DNA from: Flavobacteriales bacterium
GTDB taxonomy: Bacteria; Bacteroidota; Bacteroidia; Flavobacteriales_D; Crocinitomicaceae
Direction of reading: 5' to 3'
Assembly (NCBI GenBank): GCA_947500875.1
Contig: CANMUN010000025.1
Coordinates: 1 to 34,212, forward strand
DNA length: 34,212 bases
The notes under the pieces were generated by a model that searched no databases, was not told where the DNA came from, and worked only from the letters and a program-made list of their open reading frames with translations. Every line of letters starts with the position of its first letter. The stretch's first letter is position 1. Of the stretch, positions 7,259-16,608 are shown piece by piece. The translations under genes were made by a program, and so were the position numbers.

Positions 7259-8518
7259 ATGCGATTTTTACCCTTTGTTTTTGTTTTGGGAGCCTCAACG
7301 CTTTGGGGGCAAATGAATTCATTGAGTTTGGACTCGTGCTTGCATTGGGCCCGCTTGAATTATCCGATATACCGTCAATCTGAATTGTTCAAAGCGCAAA
7401 TGATGACGAATGTACAAGGAATCAAAGAAGCTTGGTTGCCTAAACTTAATGTAAGCCTTCAAGGGACCTATCAATCGGAAGTGGTTCAATTCAACATCCC
7501 GGGTTTTACGACGAATTTTCCACATGACTCCTACCTGGGTTCCTTGGCCTTGGAGCAAATGCTGTTCGATGGAGGAATTTCGAAGCGACAGAGCCAACTT
7601 GAGGCGTTAAATACCGACATTGAAATACAAAAAAATAAGGTAGAAATTTACCGCATTGTGGACCGAGTTAATCAGATATATATGTCGATTTTGCTCGCTA
7701 AAGCCAATATTTCTATGCTGGAACTACTCCAAGATAATTTGATGAAACGATCGGTTAGCGTAGCCGCCTCGGTAACCAACGGCTTAATGCTTCAAACGCA
7801 GCTGGATGAAATAGAGGTGGAGATGCTGAAAACCCGTCAGCAATTGATCGAGGCAAAAGAGAATTTAAACGGGTTGTGCGCTAGCCTGTCAATTCTAACA
7901 GGAAAGACCATTGCAAGCACCACTGAATTTCTCGAAACGCCTGCAGGAGGTAATACCTTGCTCATGAATAACATGCGTCCCGAAGCTACCTTGCTCTTAA
8001 TGCAAGAAGGGTTCCTTTCCGAAAAATACAAGTTAGCGACGAATTTGGCAATGCCCAAGTTATACGTTAATGTGGTCGGTAATTACGGACGTCCAGGGCC
8101 CAATTTTATCAACCAGGATTTGCGATTTTTTGGAAGCGGAAGTTTGGCTTTCAAATGGAATATCTCCAATTTATACGGACTCAACCGAGAGAAACAGCGT
8201 CTAGAAATCAGCCGTAAAGTATTGAACATTCAACGTGATCAATTAAACCAGAACGTTGAAACGTCTTTAGCGACCCATGCTGCACAACTCAATACCATGG
8301 ACCAAGTACTGCAGTTGGACGACGCTATTGTGCGAAAAAAGTCGGAAATCGCTGCTGTGGCGGCCAATCAATTGGAAAACGGTAAGATAACCGCGACCGT
8401 TTATTTATTGCAGCTCAACGATGAAATGGCTGCTCGATTGAACCGCAAAGTTCACGAGATTAAACGCATCAATGCTTGGTCGAACTATAACATAACCTTA
8501 GGACTCGTCAATTTTTAA
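7259..8518 (+). CDS. TolC family outer-membrane efflux protein
   Basis: 419 aa from ATG 7259, one base after the tetR stop; a TTG three codons upstream is less likely. Residues 1-17 form a signal peptide (FVFVLGASTLWGQ). The rest has the long amphipathic helices and short beta segments of TolC/OEP proteins: LDSCLHWARLNYP near the N-terminus, a tyrosine- and glutamine-rich helical hairpin (NQIYMSILLAKANI) and a second OEP repeat in the C-terminal half (ISRKVLNIQRDQLNQNVETSLATHAAQL). It should trimerise into the outer-membrane channel of a tripartite pump with the HlyD-type adaptor and DHA2 pump encoded immediately downstream. Substrate unknown. Confidence 0.9.
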   Translation: MRFLPFVFVLGASTLWGQMNSLSLDSCLHWARLNYPIYRQSELFKAQMMTNVQGIKEAWLPKLNVSLQGTYQSEVVQFNIPGFTTNFPHDSYLGSLALEQMLFDGGISKRQSQLEALNTDIEIQKNKVEIYRIVDRVNQIYMSILLAKANISMLELLQDNLMKRSVSVAASVTNGLMLQTQLDEIEVEMLKTRQQLIEAKENLNGLCASLSILTGKTIASTTEFLETPAGGNTLLMNNMRPEATLLLMQEGFLSEKYKLATNLAMPKLYVNVVGNYGRPGPNFINQDLRFFGSGSLAFKWNISNLYGLNREKQRLEISRKVLNIQRDQLNQNVETSLATHAAQLNTMDQVLQLDDAIVRKKSEIAAVAANQLENGKITATVYLLQLNDEMAARLNRKVHEIKRINAWSNYNITLGLVNF

Positions 8519-8519
8519 T

Positions 8520-9605
8520 ATGGAAACAACCGAAAAAAAAAGAGGTAAAGGAAAGCGCTTAATAATCATTGGAAGCATTCTGGGAATTGCTGCCATTGTT
8601 GGTGGTATTTATTATGCTAAATCGTTGGGGTATGAAACCACCGACAATGCTCAACTGGATGCCGATATTCTCCCGGTGCGCACCAGCATCTCGGGTTATG
8701 TGAAAGAAATCCGGTTTAAAGACCATCAAGTCGTAAAAAAAGGTGACACCCTTTTAATCCTCAACGACGACGAATTTCAAGCGAGGGTTTTGCAAGCTGA
8801 GGCTGCTTTGGAAAATGCGGAAGCGAATCTTATTGCGGTAAAAAACAATGCCGATGCTGGTGATTTGAATGCTGACGCAGCTTATTTATCGAGTGAAACA
8901 ACTTCTCAAAACATCGACGTAACTCAGGCGAAATGGAACAAGGTGAAGGAGGATTACAAACGAATAAAAAACATGTTCAATGCCAAGGCCGCCACTCAAG
9001 CCGAGATGGATGCTGTTGAAGCAGAATTGGCCGTAGCAGAAGCCCAATTTAAAGCGGCTAAAAATCAATACAAGGCATCCTCCGCTCAAAGCAGAGGCGT
9101 AAAATCGCAAGCCATTGGTCAAAAATCATTGATTACCCTGGCGGAGGCTTTGGTGAAACAACGTCAAGCCGAATTAATGCTGGCAAAAACCCAATGGTCC
9201 TATACCGTAGTCAAAGCACCGTGCAACGGCATTGTCAGTAAAAGAAGTGTGGACCAAGGGCAATTCGTGACCATGGGTTCTCCAATTTGCTCGGCAATCG
9301 ACCTTTCTTCGTTGTGGGTTACGGCTAATTTTAAAGAAACACAAATCGACCACATTAAACTTAATCAGGCAGTAGAGGTCTCCGTTGATGCTTTTCCATC
9401 CCTAACGTTGAAAGGAAAAATCGACTCGTACATTGGTGCCACAGGAGCCAAGTTTTCTTTGTTGCCTCCAGATAATTCTACCGGAAATTTTGTAAAGATT
9501 GTTCAACGAGTTCCTGTTAAAATTCGGTTGGTGGGTTTAACGGAAGAGCAGCGAACACTGTTGCTACCGGGCTTGAGTGCTTTTGTCTCCGTTAGTGTGA
9601 AATAG
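8520..9605 (+). CDS. HlyD/EmrA family periplasmic adaptor
   Basis: 361 aa. A basic N-terminus (KKRGKGKR) precedes one membrane anchor at about 13-33. A barrel-sandwich (biotinyl-lipoyl-like) domain follows (VRTSISGYVKEIRFKDHQVVKKGDTL, 53-78), then an alanine-rich coiled-coil hairpin about 85-215, then the second half of the sandwich domain (APCNGIVSKRSVDQGQFVTMG, about 231-251) and a beta barrel. This is the EmrA-type membrane-fusion protein linking the inner-membrane pump to the TolC channel. It begins one base after the TolC-type stop and ends one base before the pump start, so translation is probably coupled. Confidence 0.92.
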   Translation: METTEKKRGKGKRLIIIGSILGIAAIVGGIYYAKSLGYETTDNAQLDADILPVRTSISGYVKEIRFKDHQVVKKGDTLLILNDDEFQARVLQAEAALENAEANLIAVKNNADAGDLNADAAYLSSETTSQNIDVTQAKWNKVKEDYKRIKNMFNAKAATQAEMDAVEAELAVAEAQFKAAKNQYKASSAQSRGVKSQAIGQKSLITLAEALVKQRQAELMLAKTQWSYTVVKAPCNGIVSKRSVDQGQFVTMGSPICSAIDLSSLWVTANFKETQIDHIKLNQAVEVSVDAFPSLTLKGKIDSYIGATGAKFSLLPPDNSTGNFVKIVQRVPVKIRLVGLTEEQRTLLLPGLSAFVSVSVK

Positions 9606-9606
9606 G

Positions 9607-11190
9607 ATGAATGCTGCTCCAAACGTTACAGCGAGTTATCCAACAGGAGCGACGAGGGTAATTCTCGTGCTTACCGCCATTACGTGTGCACTTTTAGAGC
9701 TGATTGATGCAACGGTGGTGAATGTTTCGCTGCGTGAAATTTCCGGAAGTATTGGCGCTACAACTACAGAAATTGCTTGGGTCGTAACGGCTTATGGTAT
9801 CTCAAATGTGATCATCATCCCGCTAACAGGTATGCTTTCCAATTTTTTTGGGAGGAAAAACTATTTTACCGCATCGGTGGTTATCTTCACATTCTCTTCA
9901 TTGATGTGCGGTTTATCAACCGATCTTTGGATGTTGGTCTTTTGGAGATTCGTTCAAGGTTTGGGGGGAGGAGGGCTGCTGTCCAACGCGCAAACCATCA
10001 TTTTGGGTGCTTTCCCCCGGGAAAAAATAGGAATGGCTAACGCTATTTTCGGAATGGGTATCATCATGGGCCCCACGTTCGGACCCACCATTGGCGGATT
10101 GATTACGGATTCCATGAGTTGGCACTGGATTTTCTTCGTTAATGTTCCCATTGGTGTTGTCGCTGCATTTTTATCGTATTATTTCGTCACCGACGACCCA
10201 GCAGCTGTTAAACCCAAGCGCATCGATTATTGGGGAATTATCTTTTTGATTATCGGAGTAGGCAGTGTTCAATATGTCCTCGAAGAAGGGAATTCCAAGG
10301 ATTGGTTTGAAAGTTCAACCATTATTTTTTTTAGTGTGATGGCTATTATTGGTTTCGCTCTATTGATTGTTAGGTCCTTGTCCATCGATTATGCTGCAGT
10401 AAATTTAAAGTTGTTCAAACATTACAATTTAGTCCTCGGGGCTATTTTGAATTTTTTATTAGGACTTATTTTATTTGGATCAGTATTTATTTTTCCGTTG
10501 TTTGTCCAAATTTCATTGGGTTGGACCGCAACAAAAACGGGGATGTTTATGATTCCGGGAGCTTTATTTGCTGCCTTTTCCATGCCAGTGGTGGGGAAAC
10601 TATTAGGTAATGGGGTAAACCCTAAGAATATCATTTGGTTAGGCGGGGGCTTGACGTTTATTTTTTTATTGATGCTTTCTTTTTCTTCACCTAATTCAAG
10701 TGCTGCGAATTTTTACCCTGCCTTCATTCTTCGAGGAATAGGGATGGCCTGCATGATGTCGCCAATCATTTCCCTTTCTGTGGCTGGATTAGCGGCAAAG
10801 GATATCGGACAGGCGGTTGGCTTGTCAAACGCCATTCGGCAACTGGGAGGTGCGGTTGGAATCGCATTGATCAATTTGTTTTTAACCCGCAAAAATGCGG
10901 AAGTTCGGGGAGGTATGGTTACTTACGTTACCGATTATTCCCAGCAAACTGCCGAGCGGTTAGCGATGATGAAACAAGGGTTTTTGGCGCGCGGATATTC
11001 CATAGAGGAAGCCGAAATTTTAGCGAACCGCACGATGGAAGGAGTGATTTTTAAACAACAGGCCATGGTCAGTTATAACCAAGGTTTTTTCATGGTAGCG
11101 CTCATCGTTTTATGCTTATTCCCAGTAGTTTTTCTAGTGCGGAATGCGAAAAAACAAGCGTCTCTTGCCGTGAATGATGCACATGAATGA
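9607..11190 (+). CDS. MFS DHA2 (EmrB/QacA) drug:H+ antiporter
   Basis: 527 aa with about 14 hydrophobic segments, the DHA2 arrangement. Family motifs are visible: ELIDATVVNVSL in TM1 (about 26-37), GMLSNFFGRKNYF (motif A, loop 2-3, about 75-87), the GMGIIMGPTFGPTIGG motif C in TM5 and GLSNAIRQLGGAVG in the C-terminal half. By family it exports amphipathic toxins or bile-salt-like compounds using the proton gradient. With EmrA- and TolC-type partners in the same operon it should pump directly across both membranes. A long helical loop (TAERLAMMKQGFLARGYSIEEAE) precedes the last membrane segment, as in other EmrB proteins. Substrate not predictable. Confidence 0.93.
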   Translation: MNAAPNVTASYPTGATRVILVLTAITCALLELIDATVVNVSLREISGSIGATTTEIAWVVTAYGISNVIIIPLTGMLSNFFGRKNYFTASVVIFTFSSLMCGLSTDLWMLVFWRFVQGLGGGGLLSNAQTIILGAFPREKIGMANAIFGMGIIMGPTFGPTIGGLITDSMSWHWIFFVNVPIGVVAAFLSYYFVTDDPAAVKPKRIDYWGIIFLIIGVGSVQYVLEEGNSKDWFESSTIIFFSVMAIIGFALLIVRSLSIDYAAVNLKLFKHYNLVLGAILNFLLGLILFGSVFIFPLFVQISLGWTATKTGMFMIPGALFAAFSMPVVGKLLGNGVNPKNIIWLGGGLTFIFLLMLSFSSPNSSAANFYPAFILRGIGMACMMSPIISLSVAGLAAKDIGQAVGLSNAIRQLGGAVGIALINLFLTRKNAEVRGGMVTYVTDYSQQTAERLAMMKQGFLARGYSIEEAEILANRTMEGVIFKQQAMVSYNQGFFMVALIVLCLFPVVFLVRNAKKQASLAVNDAHE

Positions 11191-11202
11191 ACCAATGGTT
11201 CA
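11188..11202 (+). promoter_or_regulatory. Second palindrome with TetR-operator-like half-sites (TGAACCA-A-TGGTTCA)
   Basis: A perfect 7+1+7 inverted repeat starts at the stop codon of the pump gene and lies just before the SDR gene. Its half-sites (T-G-AACCA) match those of the palindrome at 6627-6642 (T-T-AACCA) at six of seven bases, but the central spacer is one base instead of two. Confidence 0.35.
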
Positions 11203-11220
11203 ATGGCTTGTTTTCCTACC

Positions 11221-11886
11221 ATGAGAAATTACTTATTCATCGGTGCTTCATCGGCCTTGGCACAAGCAACGAAATCAAGGATTGAATCTGAAGGTAATTC
11301 GGTGTATCGGATATCACGAAATTCTTCACATAGCGATGTGGAAGTTGTTGATTATTTGAGTATTATGCCTGATATTAATCAACGATTTGACGGACTGGTG
11401 TATTTTCCAGGTAGCATCAACTTGAAGCCTTTTCGATCCTTGAAACTCGAGGATTTTCAGGACGACTTTAACATTCACGTATTAGGGGCGGTTAATTCCT
11501 TAAAAGCGTATCAAGCTCAACTCAACGAAGGAGCCAGTGTAGTATTGATTTCAAGCGTTGCAGCGAATGTTGGAATGCCCTTTCATGCTTCGGTAGCTTC
11601 GGTAAAAGCCGCTTTGGAAGGCTTAGGACGTTCATTGGCCGCAGAATGGGCTCCGAAAATCCGGGTGAACGTAGTGGCTCCGTCGCTTACGATAACCCCA
11701 ATGGCGGAAAAATTGACCAATACGCCTGAAAAAATCGAGGCAGGAGCTCAACGACATCCATTAAAGCGTTTGGGAAATCCCGAGGATTTTGCTTCGTGCA
11801 TTTCTTTTTTGCTGTCCGAGCAAAGTGCTTGGATCACCGGTCAGGTGTTACCCGTTGACGGTGGGATGGGAAGATTAAAAGTGTAA
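11221..11886 (+). CDS. Short-chain dehydrogenase/reductase (SDR) with atypical active site
   Basis: 221 aa from ATG 11221; an upstream ATG at 11203 would add six residues (MACFPT). The Rossmann start is LFIGASSALA (5-14), in place of the usual TGxxxGIG. Ser112 (VLISSVAA) and Lys129 are at the canonical spacing, but the position of the catalytic Tyr (13 after Ser112, four before Lys129) is Val125 (VASVK instead of YxxSK). The C-terminal part (IRVNVVAPSLTITPM, DGG at 213-215) is standard. I recall similar Tyr-less SDRs elsewhere, so this may be a subfamily rather than decay. It is the last gene of the efflux operon, 30 bases after the pump, and may act on a compound related to the pump's ligand. 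Activity is uncertain. Confidence 0.85.
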   Translation: MRNYLFIGASSALAQATKSRIESEGNSVYRISRNSSHSDVEVVDYLSIMPDINQRFDGLVYFPGSINLKPFRSLKLEDFQDDFNIHVLGAVNSLKAYQAQLNEGASVVLISSVAANVGMPFHASVASVKAALEGLGRSLAAEWAPKIRVNVVAPSLTITPMAEKLTNTPEKIEAGAQRHPLKRLGNPEDFASCISFLLSEQSAWITGQVLPVDGGMGRLKV

Positions 11887-11896
11887 TAGCAACCCC

Positions 11897-13498
11897 TCAA
11901 TACCTCGGATCGTACAGCTCCTCTTGAATCCGTTGGTCGATGGTGCTTGGATCAATCGAACTTAGGCCTTGTTGCACCGCTTTGAGCATTACCGCTTTTG
12001 CAATGGCTAAAGAAACCGAACGAATTTCTTGAATAGGAGGGTACAGGGCACCGAGGTCCAAGTCATGGTTTTCCACCAAGTTTGCTAGACACTCTGCTGC
12101 GGTAATGAGAAGTTCATCATTGACGTGTTCAATGCCGCCAGCCACTATTCCCAGACCCAAACCCGGGAAAATGTAGGCGTTGTTTCCTTGACCTGGGTCA
12201 AACGTTTTACCTTCATAAACGACATTGGCGAAAGGGCTTCCGCTCACAAAAATGGCCTGTCCTTTACTCCAGGTATAGGCTTGTTCAGCGGTGCATTCCG
12301 CTTTACTGGTCGGATTGGAAAGCGCAAAGATCACCGGACGAGAATTGATCGCGCTCATGGCTTCAATTACCTCTTGGGTAAAAGCACCACCGGCACCTGT
12401 GGCTCCAATAAGCACCGTTGGTTTAAAATGTTGAATGGTTTCCAAGAAGGTACTTGCGGGAGAAGACTTGGCGTAGGGGAGGTTGTGCGGTTGTAAATCA
12501 GTGCGGTCCGTGGTCATTAGACCATGGATATCGCAAATGTAAATCCGTTCAAGTGCGTTCTCCTTGCTAAGGCCATTGAGCACAAGGCTGTTAACCAAAA
12601 GGTCTGCAATTCCTGTTGCGGCAGAACCTCCACCTAAAAACAAAAATCGATTTTCCGTTAGCGGCAGGTGGGTAATGCGTGTGGAACAAATCACCCCGGC
12701 AAGTGCAACCGCTGCTGTGCCCTGAATGTCGTCGTTAAAACAACGGTATTTGAACTGATATCGCTTCAAGAGCGCGAACGCATTTGGGGTTAAAAAATCC
12801 TCGAATTGAATCAAGACGCCAGGATATTTTTGGGTTACAGCCTCCATGAATTCGTCCAACAATTCCAAATACGCAGCCCCTGAAATCCTCCGCTCGGGAA
12901 CGCCAAGGTATAAGGGGTCATGGATGAGTTCCTCGTTGTTCGTGCCCACGTCGATCATTACCGGTAGGCATGCAGAGGGGTCAATTCCCCCACAAGCGGA
13001 ATAAAGGACAAGTTTTCCGATGGAAATCCCCATTCCGTTAGCGCCTAGATCACCCAATCCAAGAATTCGCTCACCGTCAGTGACCACAATCACTTTGATG
13101 TTTTTCGAAGGCCAATTGTTTAAAATATCGAGGATTCGTCCTTTGTGCTCAGGGGTGATATAGAAACCCTTAGCTTCCGTGTACACGTGGGAAAACGATT
13201 TGCAGGCTTCGCCAACGGTGGGGGTGTAAATGATGGGCATCAATTCGTCAATATGTTCGTTGATAACCCGGTAAAATAGCCGTTCATTTCGTGCTTGAAG
13301 TGCCGACAAATAAAGGTATTTTTCAATGTTGTTGGGTTTTCTTTCCAAGTTTTGAAGCACCCGACTTATTTGAAGTTCTTGCGAACTTGTTTGATATGGA
13401 AATAAGCCCTCTAAGCCAAGAGTTTTTTTCTCGTCCTTCGTAAATGCTGTTGATTTATTGGTTTTATTGTTTCGAATCCACTCTAAATTGTCCTGCAT
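11897..13498 (-). CDS. maeA: NAD(P)-dependent malic enzyme
   Basis: 533 aa, oxidative decarboxylation of malate to pyruvate with NAD(P)H formation. It is the large 'SfcA/eukaryotic' type without a phosphotransacetylase domain. Motifs in order: YTPTVGEACK with Tyr91 (catalytic acid), VVTDGERILGLGDLGANGM (139-156) with Lys162 just after, FEDF and FNDDIQGTA (metal binding), the GGGSAATGIA nucleotide fold, and LSNPTSKAECT. Whether NAD or NADP is used cannot be decided by eye. The end lies 10 bases from the convergent SDR gene; the start is divergent from the M43 protease. A -7 element at 13515-13522 precedes it. The maeA symbol is by resemblance to the E. coli enzyme. Confidence 0.94.
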   Translation of the reverse strand: MQDNLEWIRNNKTNKSTAFTKDEKKTLGLEGLFPYQTSSQELQISRVLQNLERKPNNIEKYLYLSALQARNERLFYRVINEHIDELMPIIYTPTVGEACKSFSHVYTEAKGFYITPEHKGRILDILNNWPSKNIKVIVVTDGERILGLGDLGANGMGISIGKLVLYSACGGIDPSACLPVMIDVGTNNEELIHDPLYLGVPERRISGAAYLELLDEFMEAVTQKYPGVLIQFEDFLTPNAFALLKRYQFKYRCFNDDIQGTAAVALAGVICSTRITHLPLTENRFLFLGGGSAATGIADLLVNSLVLNGLSKENALERIYICDIHGLMTTDRTDLQPHNLPYAKSSPASTFLETIQHFKPTVLIGATGAGGAFTQEVIEAMSAINSRPVIFALSNPTSKAECTAEQAYTWSKGQAIFVSGSPFANVVYEGKTFDPGQGNNAYIFPGLGLGIVAGGIEHVNDELLITAAECLANLVENHDLDLGALYPPIQEIRSVSLAIAKAVMLKAVQQGLSSIDPSTIDQRIQEELYDPRY

Positions 13499-13514
13499 GT
13501 GTTTATTTTGAGGT

Positions 13515-13522
13515 CAAAATTA
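13515..13522 (-). promoter_or_regulatory. -7 element (TAATTTTG) for malic enzyme
   Basis: TAATTTTG on the minus strand, 16 bases before ATG 13498. No clear -33 TTTG at standard spacing. Confidence 0.5.
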
Positions 13523-13584
13523 AGGCAAACCACGTACAATTGTTCCGTTTTATTAAATTTACCCTACGATAAAACGAATCTACT

Positions 13585-16524
13585 ATGAAAATTTGTAATA
13601 CCCTGCTCTGGGCCTTTTTGGGATTAATCAGCTTTAATTCCATGGCACAACAACCCATTTTGAATCCGGTTTCACGGCCAAACCAGGCAGTTAAATCCAT
13701 CGGAAATTTCCCTGCCTTAGGGCAAAAAGCGGTCGCTCCACCCAAAGAAAGAGGGCATGGTTTGCACAACAATGCATGCGCTACGCATGATTTGACCCAA
13801 AAATATTACGAAAGCATCGGTAAATGGGGAGAATTTAACCAATCCTATTTGGAAGAAGCGTCGAAGACTAAGCCTTACAAGCCGGAGAAAACCCCCGGAG
13901 TTAATACGATCGCGGTAATTTTTCACGTAGTGCACAATCCCAACAATCCAGCGGAAAACGTTTCCAACGCCCTCATCATGCAAGTTTTCAACGACCTTCA
14001 GGAGGATTTTCAGTTATTGAACCAAGACGCTGCTAATGCACGCACCAATTTTGGCTTTATTCCAGCGGATGTAAACATCAGTTTTTGCCTAGCAACTAAA
14101 AATGCGGCAGGCGTTCCTTTAGCGGAACAAGGTGTTGTGCGTGTTTCGACCAACGAAGATTATTACAACCACAACGGGGGAGAGGAGAATAAGATGAAAG
14201 CTTCTGCTACCGGAGGATCTCAAATTTGGGACCGCAACAAATACCTCAACGTTTGGATTTGCGACATTTCCAACGGTGCAAACTCAGGTACGGCTGGATA
14301 TGCCTACCGTCCAACCAATAACATGTTGCCCGGGGCATCGATTGACGGTATCGTTTTAGATTACAACCTCGGGATGAACAACGACAACGTGCTTACCCAC
14401 GAAGTAGGTCATTATTTGGGTCTTGACCATACCTGGGGAGGTTCGGGCAGTTGTAACTTGGACGATGGATTCAACGATACTCCAAATACTGCAGGACCCT
14501 CATTCAACTACGGGGGTTCTTGTTCTGGAAATCAAACGACTTGTGGCAATACTCAGGTTCAATACGAGAACTACATGGATTATAGCAATTGTACTGTCAT
14601 GTTCAGCCAACTTCAGGCGAACTACATGCTCAACACCCTCACCGGTGCCCGTGCATCATTATTACTATCGCCGGGTTGCGACCCCACCAATACTCCTCCT
14701 GTGGCCGATTTTACCGCAGATATTTCAAGTCCAATCATCATTCCGGTGGGGGCTGCGGTTAATTTCTTTGATGCTTCGACCAATGTCCCAACTTCGTGGT
14801 CTTGGAACTTTGGAGGAGGAGCAACCAATTCCAACGTTCAGAATCCAACGGCGGTGTTTAATACCCTCGGTACGTATACGGTGAGTTTGACGGCTACCAA
14901 TGCCTTCGGCAGTGATACGGAAACCAAGGTGGCTTTTGTGGAGGTCGTAGGTGCTGCTCCCGGAATTGCATGCGATACCTTACGCAATTATTTGCCTCTA
15001 CCTGCGGAAGATTATGCTTACTACAATTGGTCGACTGGGTGGGGATTCTTGCCAGGAACAGGTCGCTTTTCCTCGACGAACACGTCGTTGATTTACCAAA
15101 TTGCCGATAAATATACTGCTCCCGCTTCAACCCAGGTTCGAAGATTGCGTTTGCCCATCATAAAGGCGGTAAATTCCTCTGGAGCTGGTCTGGTAAAGGT
15201 CAGAGTCCATCAGGATAATGCCAACAACCCAGGCAACGTCATCGTTACCGACACCTTTCTGATTGCGGACATGAATGCCGGCTTTTTCAACGAATTTGAC
15301 TTTACGAATCCACCAACGGTTACCGGAAATTTTTGGGTAAGTTTTGAGTTCAATTATGGATCGCCTCAAGATTCTGTAGCTTTCATGTGCGTGGGTATTG
15401 ACTACCGCAATGGAATGATTGCGAATGGGCTTAGCACCCTTAAATGTTACTACGGAGGATTGACCAATACCACGGGTACTTGGCATCCCACTACGGATAT
15501 CAATCCGGTCATCAAAACCAGTTTGTGGATGGACGTATTAACCTCCAATGGACCGAATCCATTAGCGAATTTCACCTTCTCTGAATCGGCCATTTGTACC
15601 GGAGGACAAATAACGGTCAATGGAGCAAGTTCCACCAATACCAACTCGTATTTATGGTACGTAACGGACGATCCATTTACGACAGTAATAAGCACCCATT
15701 CAACTCCCGCAACCACCCTTACGTTTAACCAGGCGGCCAACCGAAGGATATATTTATTCGCAGATGGTTCGTGTAAAACCGTGGGTATTTACCTTCCTGT
15801 TACTGTCAGTGCAAAACCCTCTGCTACCTGTACGAAAACCAACACAACGTGCGGCTTAAACAACGGAACCATAGTTTTTACCAATCCAACCGGTGGAACC
15901 CCAAATCCAACCTACGAGTATAGTTTAGATGGGGTGAACTATCAGGCATCGCTGAATTTCGGCAACTTACCTGCGGGGAATTATGTAGCACGCATACGTA
16001 CTTCAGGCAGTGGGTGCGTTCAAAGCTATTCGCGAACGATTTCTGCCTCTACGGAATTGGCGGCAACGATTACTCCAGGAACGACCATTTGCGTTGGTGA
16101 ATCCGCAACAATTACGGCAGGAGGTGGAACCATGTACACGTGGTATGATGGTCCGAACGTTATTGGTAATACTGCCAGCATTACGGTAACCCCGGGCGCA
16201 ACAAGTCAATACACGTGTTTGGTGTCTGATGGTACCTGTGAAGCCGTTGTATCCGCTAATATCATCGTGAACAGTTGCGGTGCTGGACTCAGCGAATCAA
16301 TGATCAACGCCTCGATCTATCCCAATCCTACGAACAGCAGCCTTACCATTGACTTGGCGAATGCCTTCAGTTACGAGCTGTTGGATGCCCGCGGTCGCTT
16401 GGTGCAATTCGGGAAAGGAATGGGTAAAACTCAATTGAATACTCAAGGATTAAGTGCCGGAGTATATTCGTTGCGAATTACCGTAAACGGACAACAAGGA
16501 GTATTTAAAGTGATAAAGGAGTAA
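13585..16524 (+). CDS. Secreted M43-type zinc metalloprotease with PKD and T9SS sorting domains
   Basis: 979 aa. Signal peptide 1-21 (cleavage near MAQ). A propeptide-like segment is followed by a metzincin catalytic domain: HEVGHYLGLDH (272-282, three zinc His and Glu273) and a Met-turn at Met331 (NYMDYS), with cysteines between them, matching the M43 pappalysin/cytophagalysin family. Residues about 373-453 form a PKD domain (FFDASTNVPTSWSWNFGGG...GTYTVSLTATN). About 460-650 is a beta-rich module I cannot name, and 770-890 look like repeated Ig/SprB-like modules (CGLNNGTIVF, YEYSLDGVNYQ, ITPGTTICVGESATITAGG). The last about 75 residues (IYPNPTNSSL...GVYSLRI) are a T9SS sorting domain. Likely a surface or secreted protein-degrading enzyme. 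A near-consensus -7 box (TAAATTTA, 13554-13561) lies upstream; a strong terminator follows. Confidence 0.93.
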   Translation: MKICNTLLWAFLGLISFNSMAQQPILNPVSRPNQAVKSIGNFPALGQKAVAPPKERGHGLHNNACATHDLTQKYYESIGKWGEFNQSYLEEASKTKPYKPEKTPGVNTIAVIFHVVHNPNNPAENVSNALIMQVFNDLQEDFQLLNQDAANARTNFGFIPADVNISFCLATKNAAGVPLAEQGVVRVSTNEDYYNHNGGEENKMKASATGGSQIWDRNKYLNVWICDISNGANSGTAGYAYRPTNNMLPGASIDGIVLDYNLGMNNDNVLTHEVGHYLGLDHTWGGSGSCNLDDGFNDTPNTAGPSFNYGGSCSGNQTTCGNTQVQYENYMDYSNCTVMFSQLQANYMLNTLTGARASLLLSPGCDPTNTPPVADFTADISSPIIIPVGAAVNFFDASTNVPTSWSWNFGGGATNSNVQNPTAVFNTLGTYTVSLTATNAFGSDTETKVAFVEVVGAAPGIACDTLRNYLPLPAEDYAYYNWSTGWGFLPGTGRFSSTNTSLIYQIADKYTAPASTQVRRLRLPIIKAVNSSGAGLVKVRVHQDNANNPGNVIVTDTFLIADMNAGFFNEFDFTNPPTVTGNFWVSFEFNYGSPQDSVAFMCVGIDYRNGMIANGLSTLKCYYGGLTNTTGTWHPTTDINPVIKTSLWMDVLTSNGPNPLANFTFSESAICTGGQITVNGASSTNTNSYLWYVTDDPFTTVISTHSTPATTLTFNQAANRRIYLFADGSCKTVGIYLPVTVSAKPSATCTKTNTTCGLNNGTIVFTNPTGGTPNPTYEYSLDGVNYQASLNFGNLPAGNYVARIRTSGSGCVQSYSRTISASTELAATITPGTTICVGESATITAGGGTMYTWYDGPNVIGNTASITVTPGATSQYTCLVSDGTCEAVVSANIIVNSCGAGLSESMINASIYPNPTNSSLTIDLANAFSYELLDARGRLVQFGKGMGKTQLNTQGLSAGVYSLRITVNGQQGVFKVIKE

Positions 16525-16536
16525 AGGAATTTATTG

Positions 16537-16608
16537 CCGCTGGGTGCTAATGGTCTCTAAGTTGCTCCTTCAAGAGGGTTTAGTAGGGTAGTACCCAGTG
16601 GTTTTTTT
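16537..16608 (+). terminator. Long-stem intrinsic terminator after the M43 protease
   Basis: Two 13-base arms (16537-16549 and 16589-16601) pair with two G-T wobbles around a 39-base loop, followed by seven T. The T-run runs into the stop codon of the convergent gene at 16607. Confidence 0.75.
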
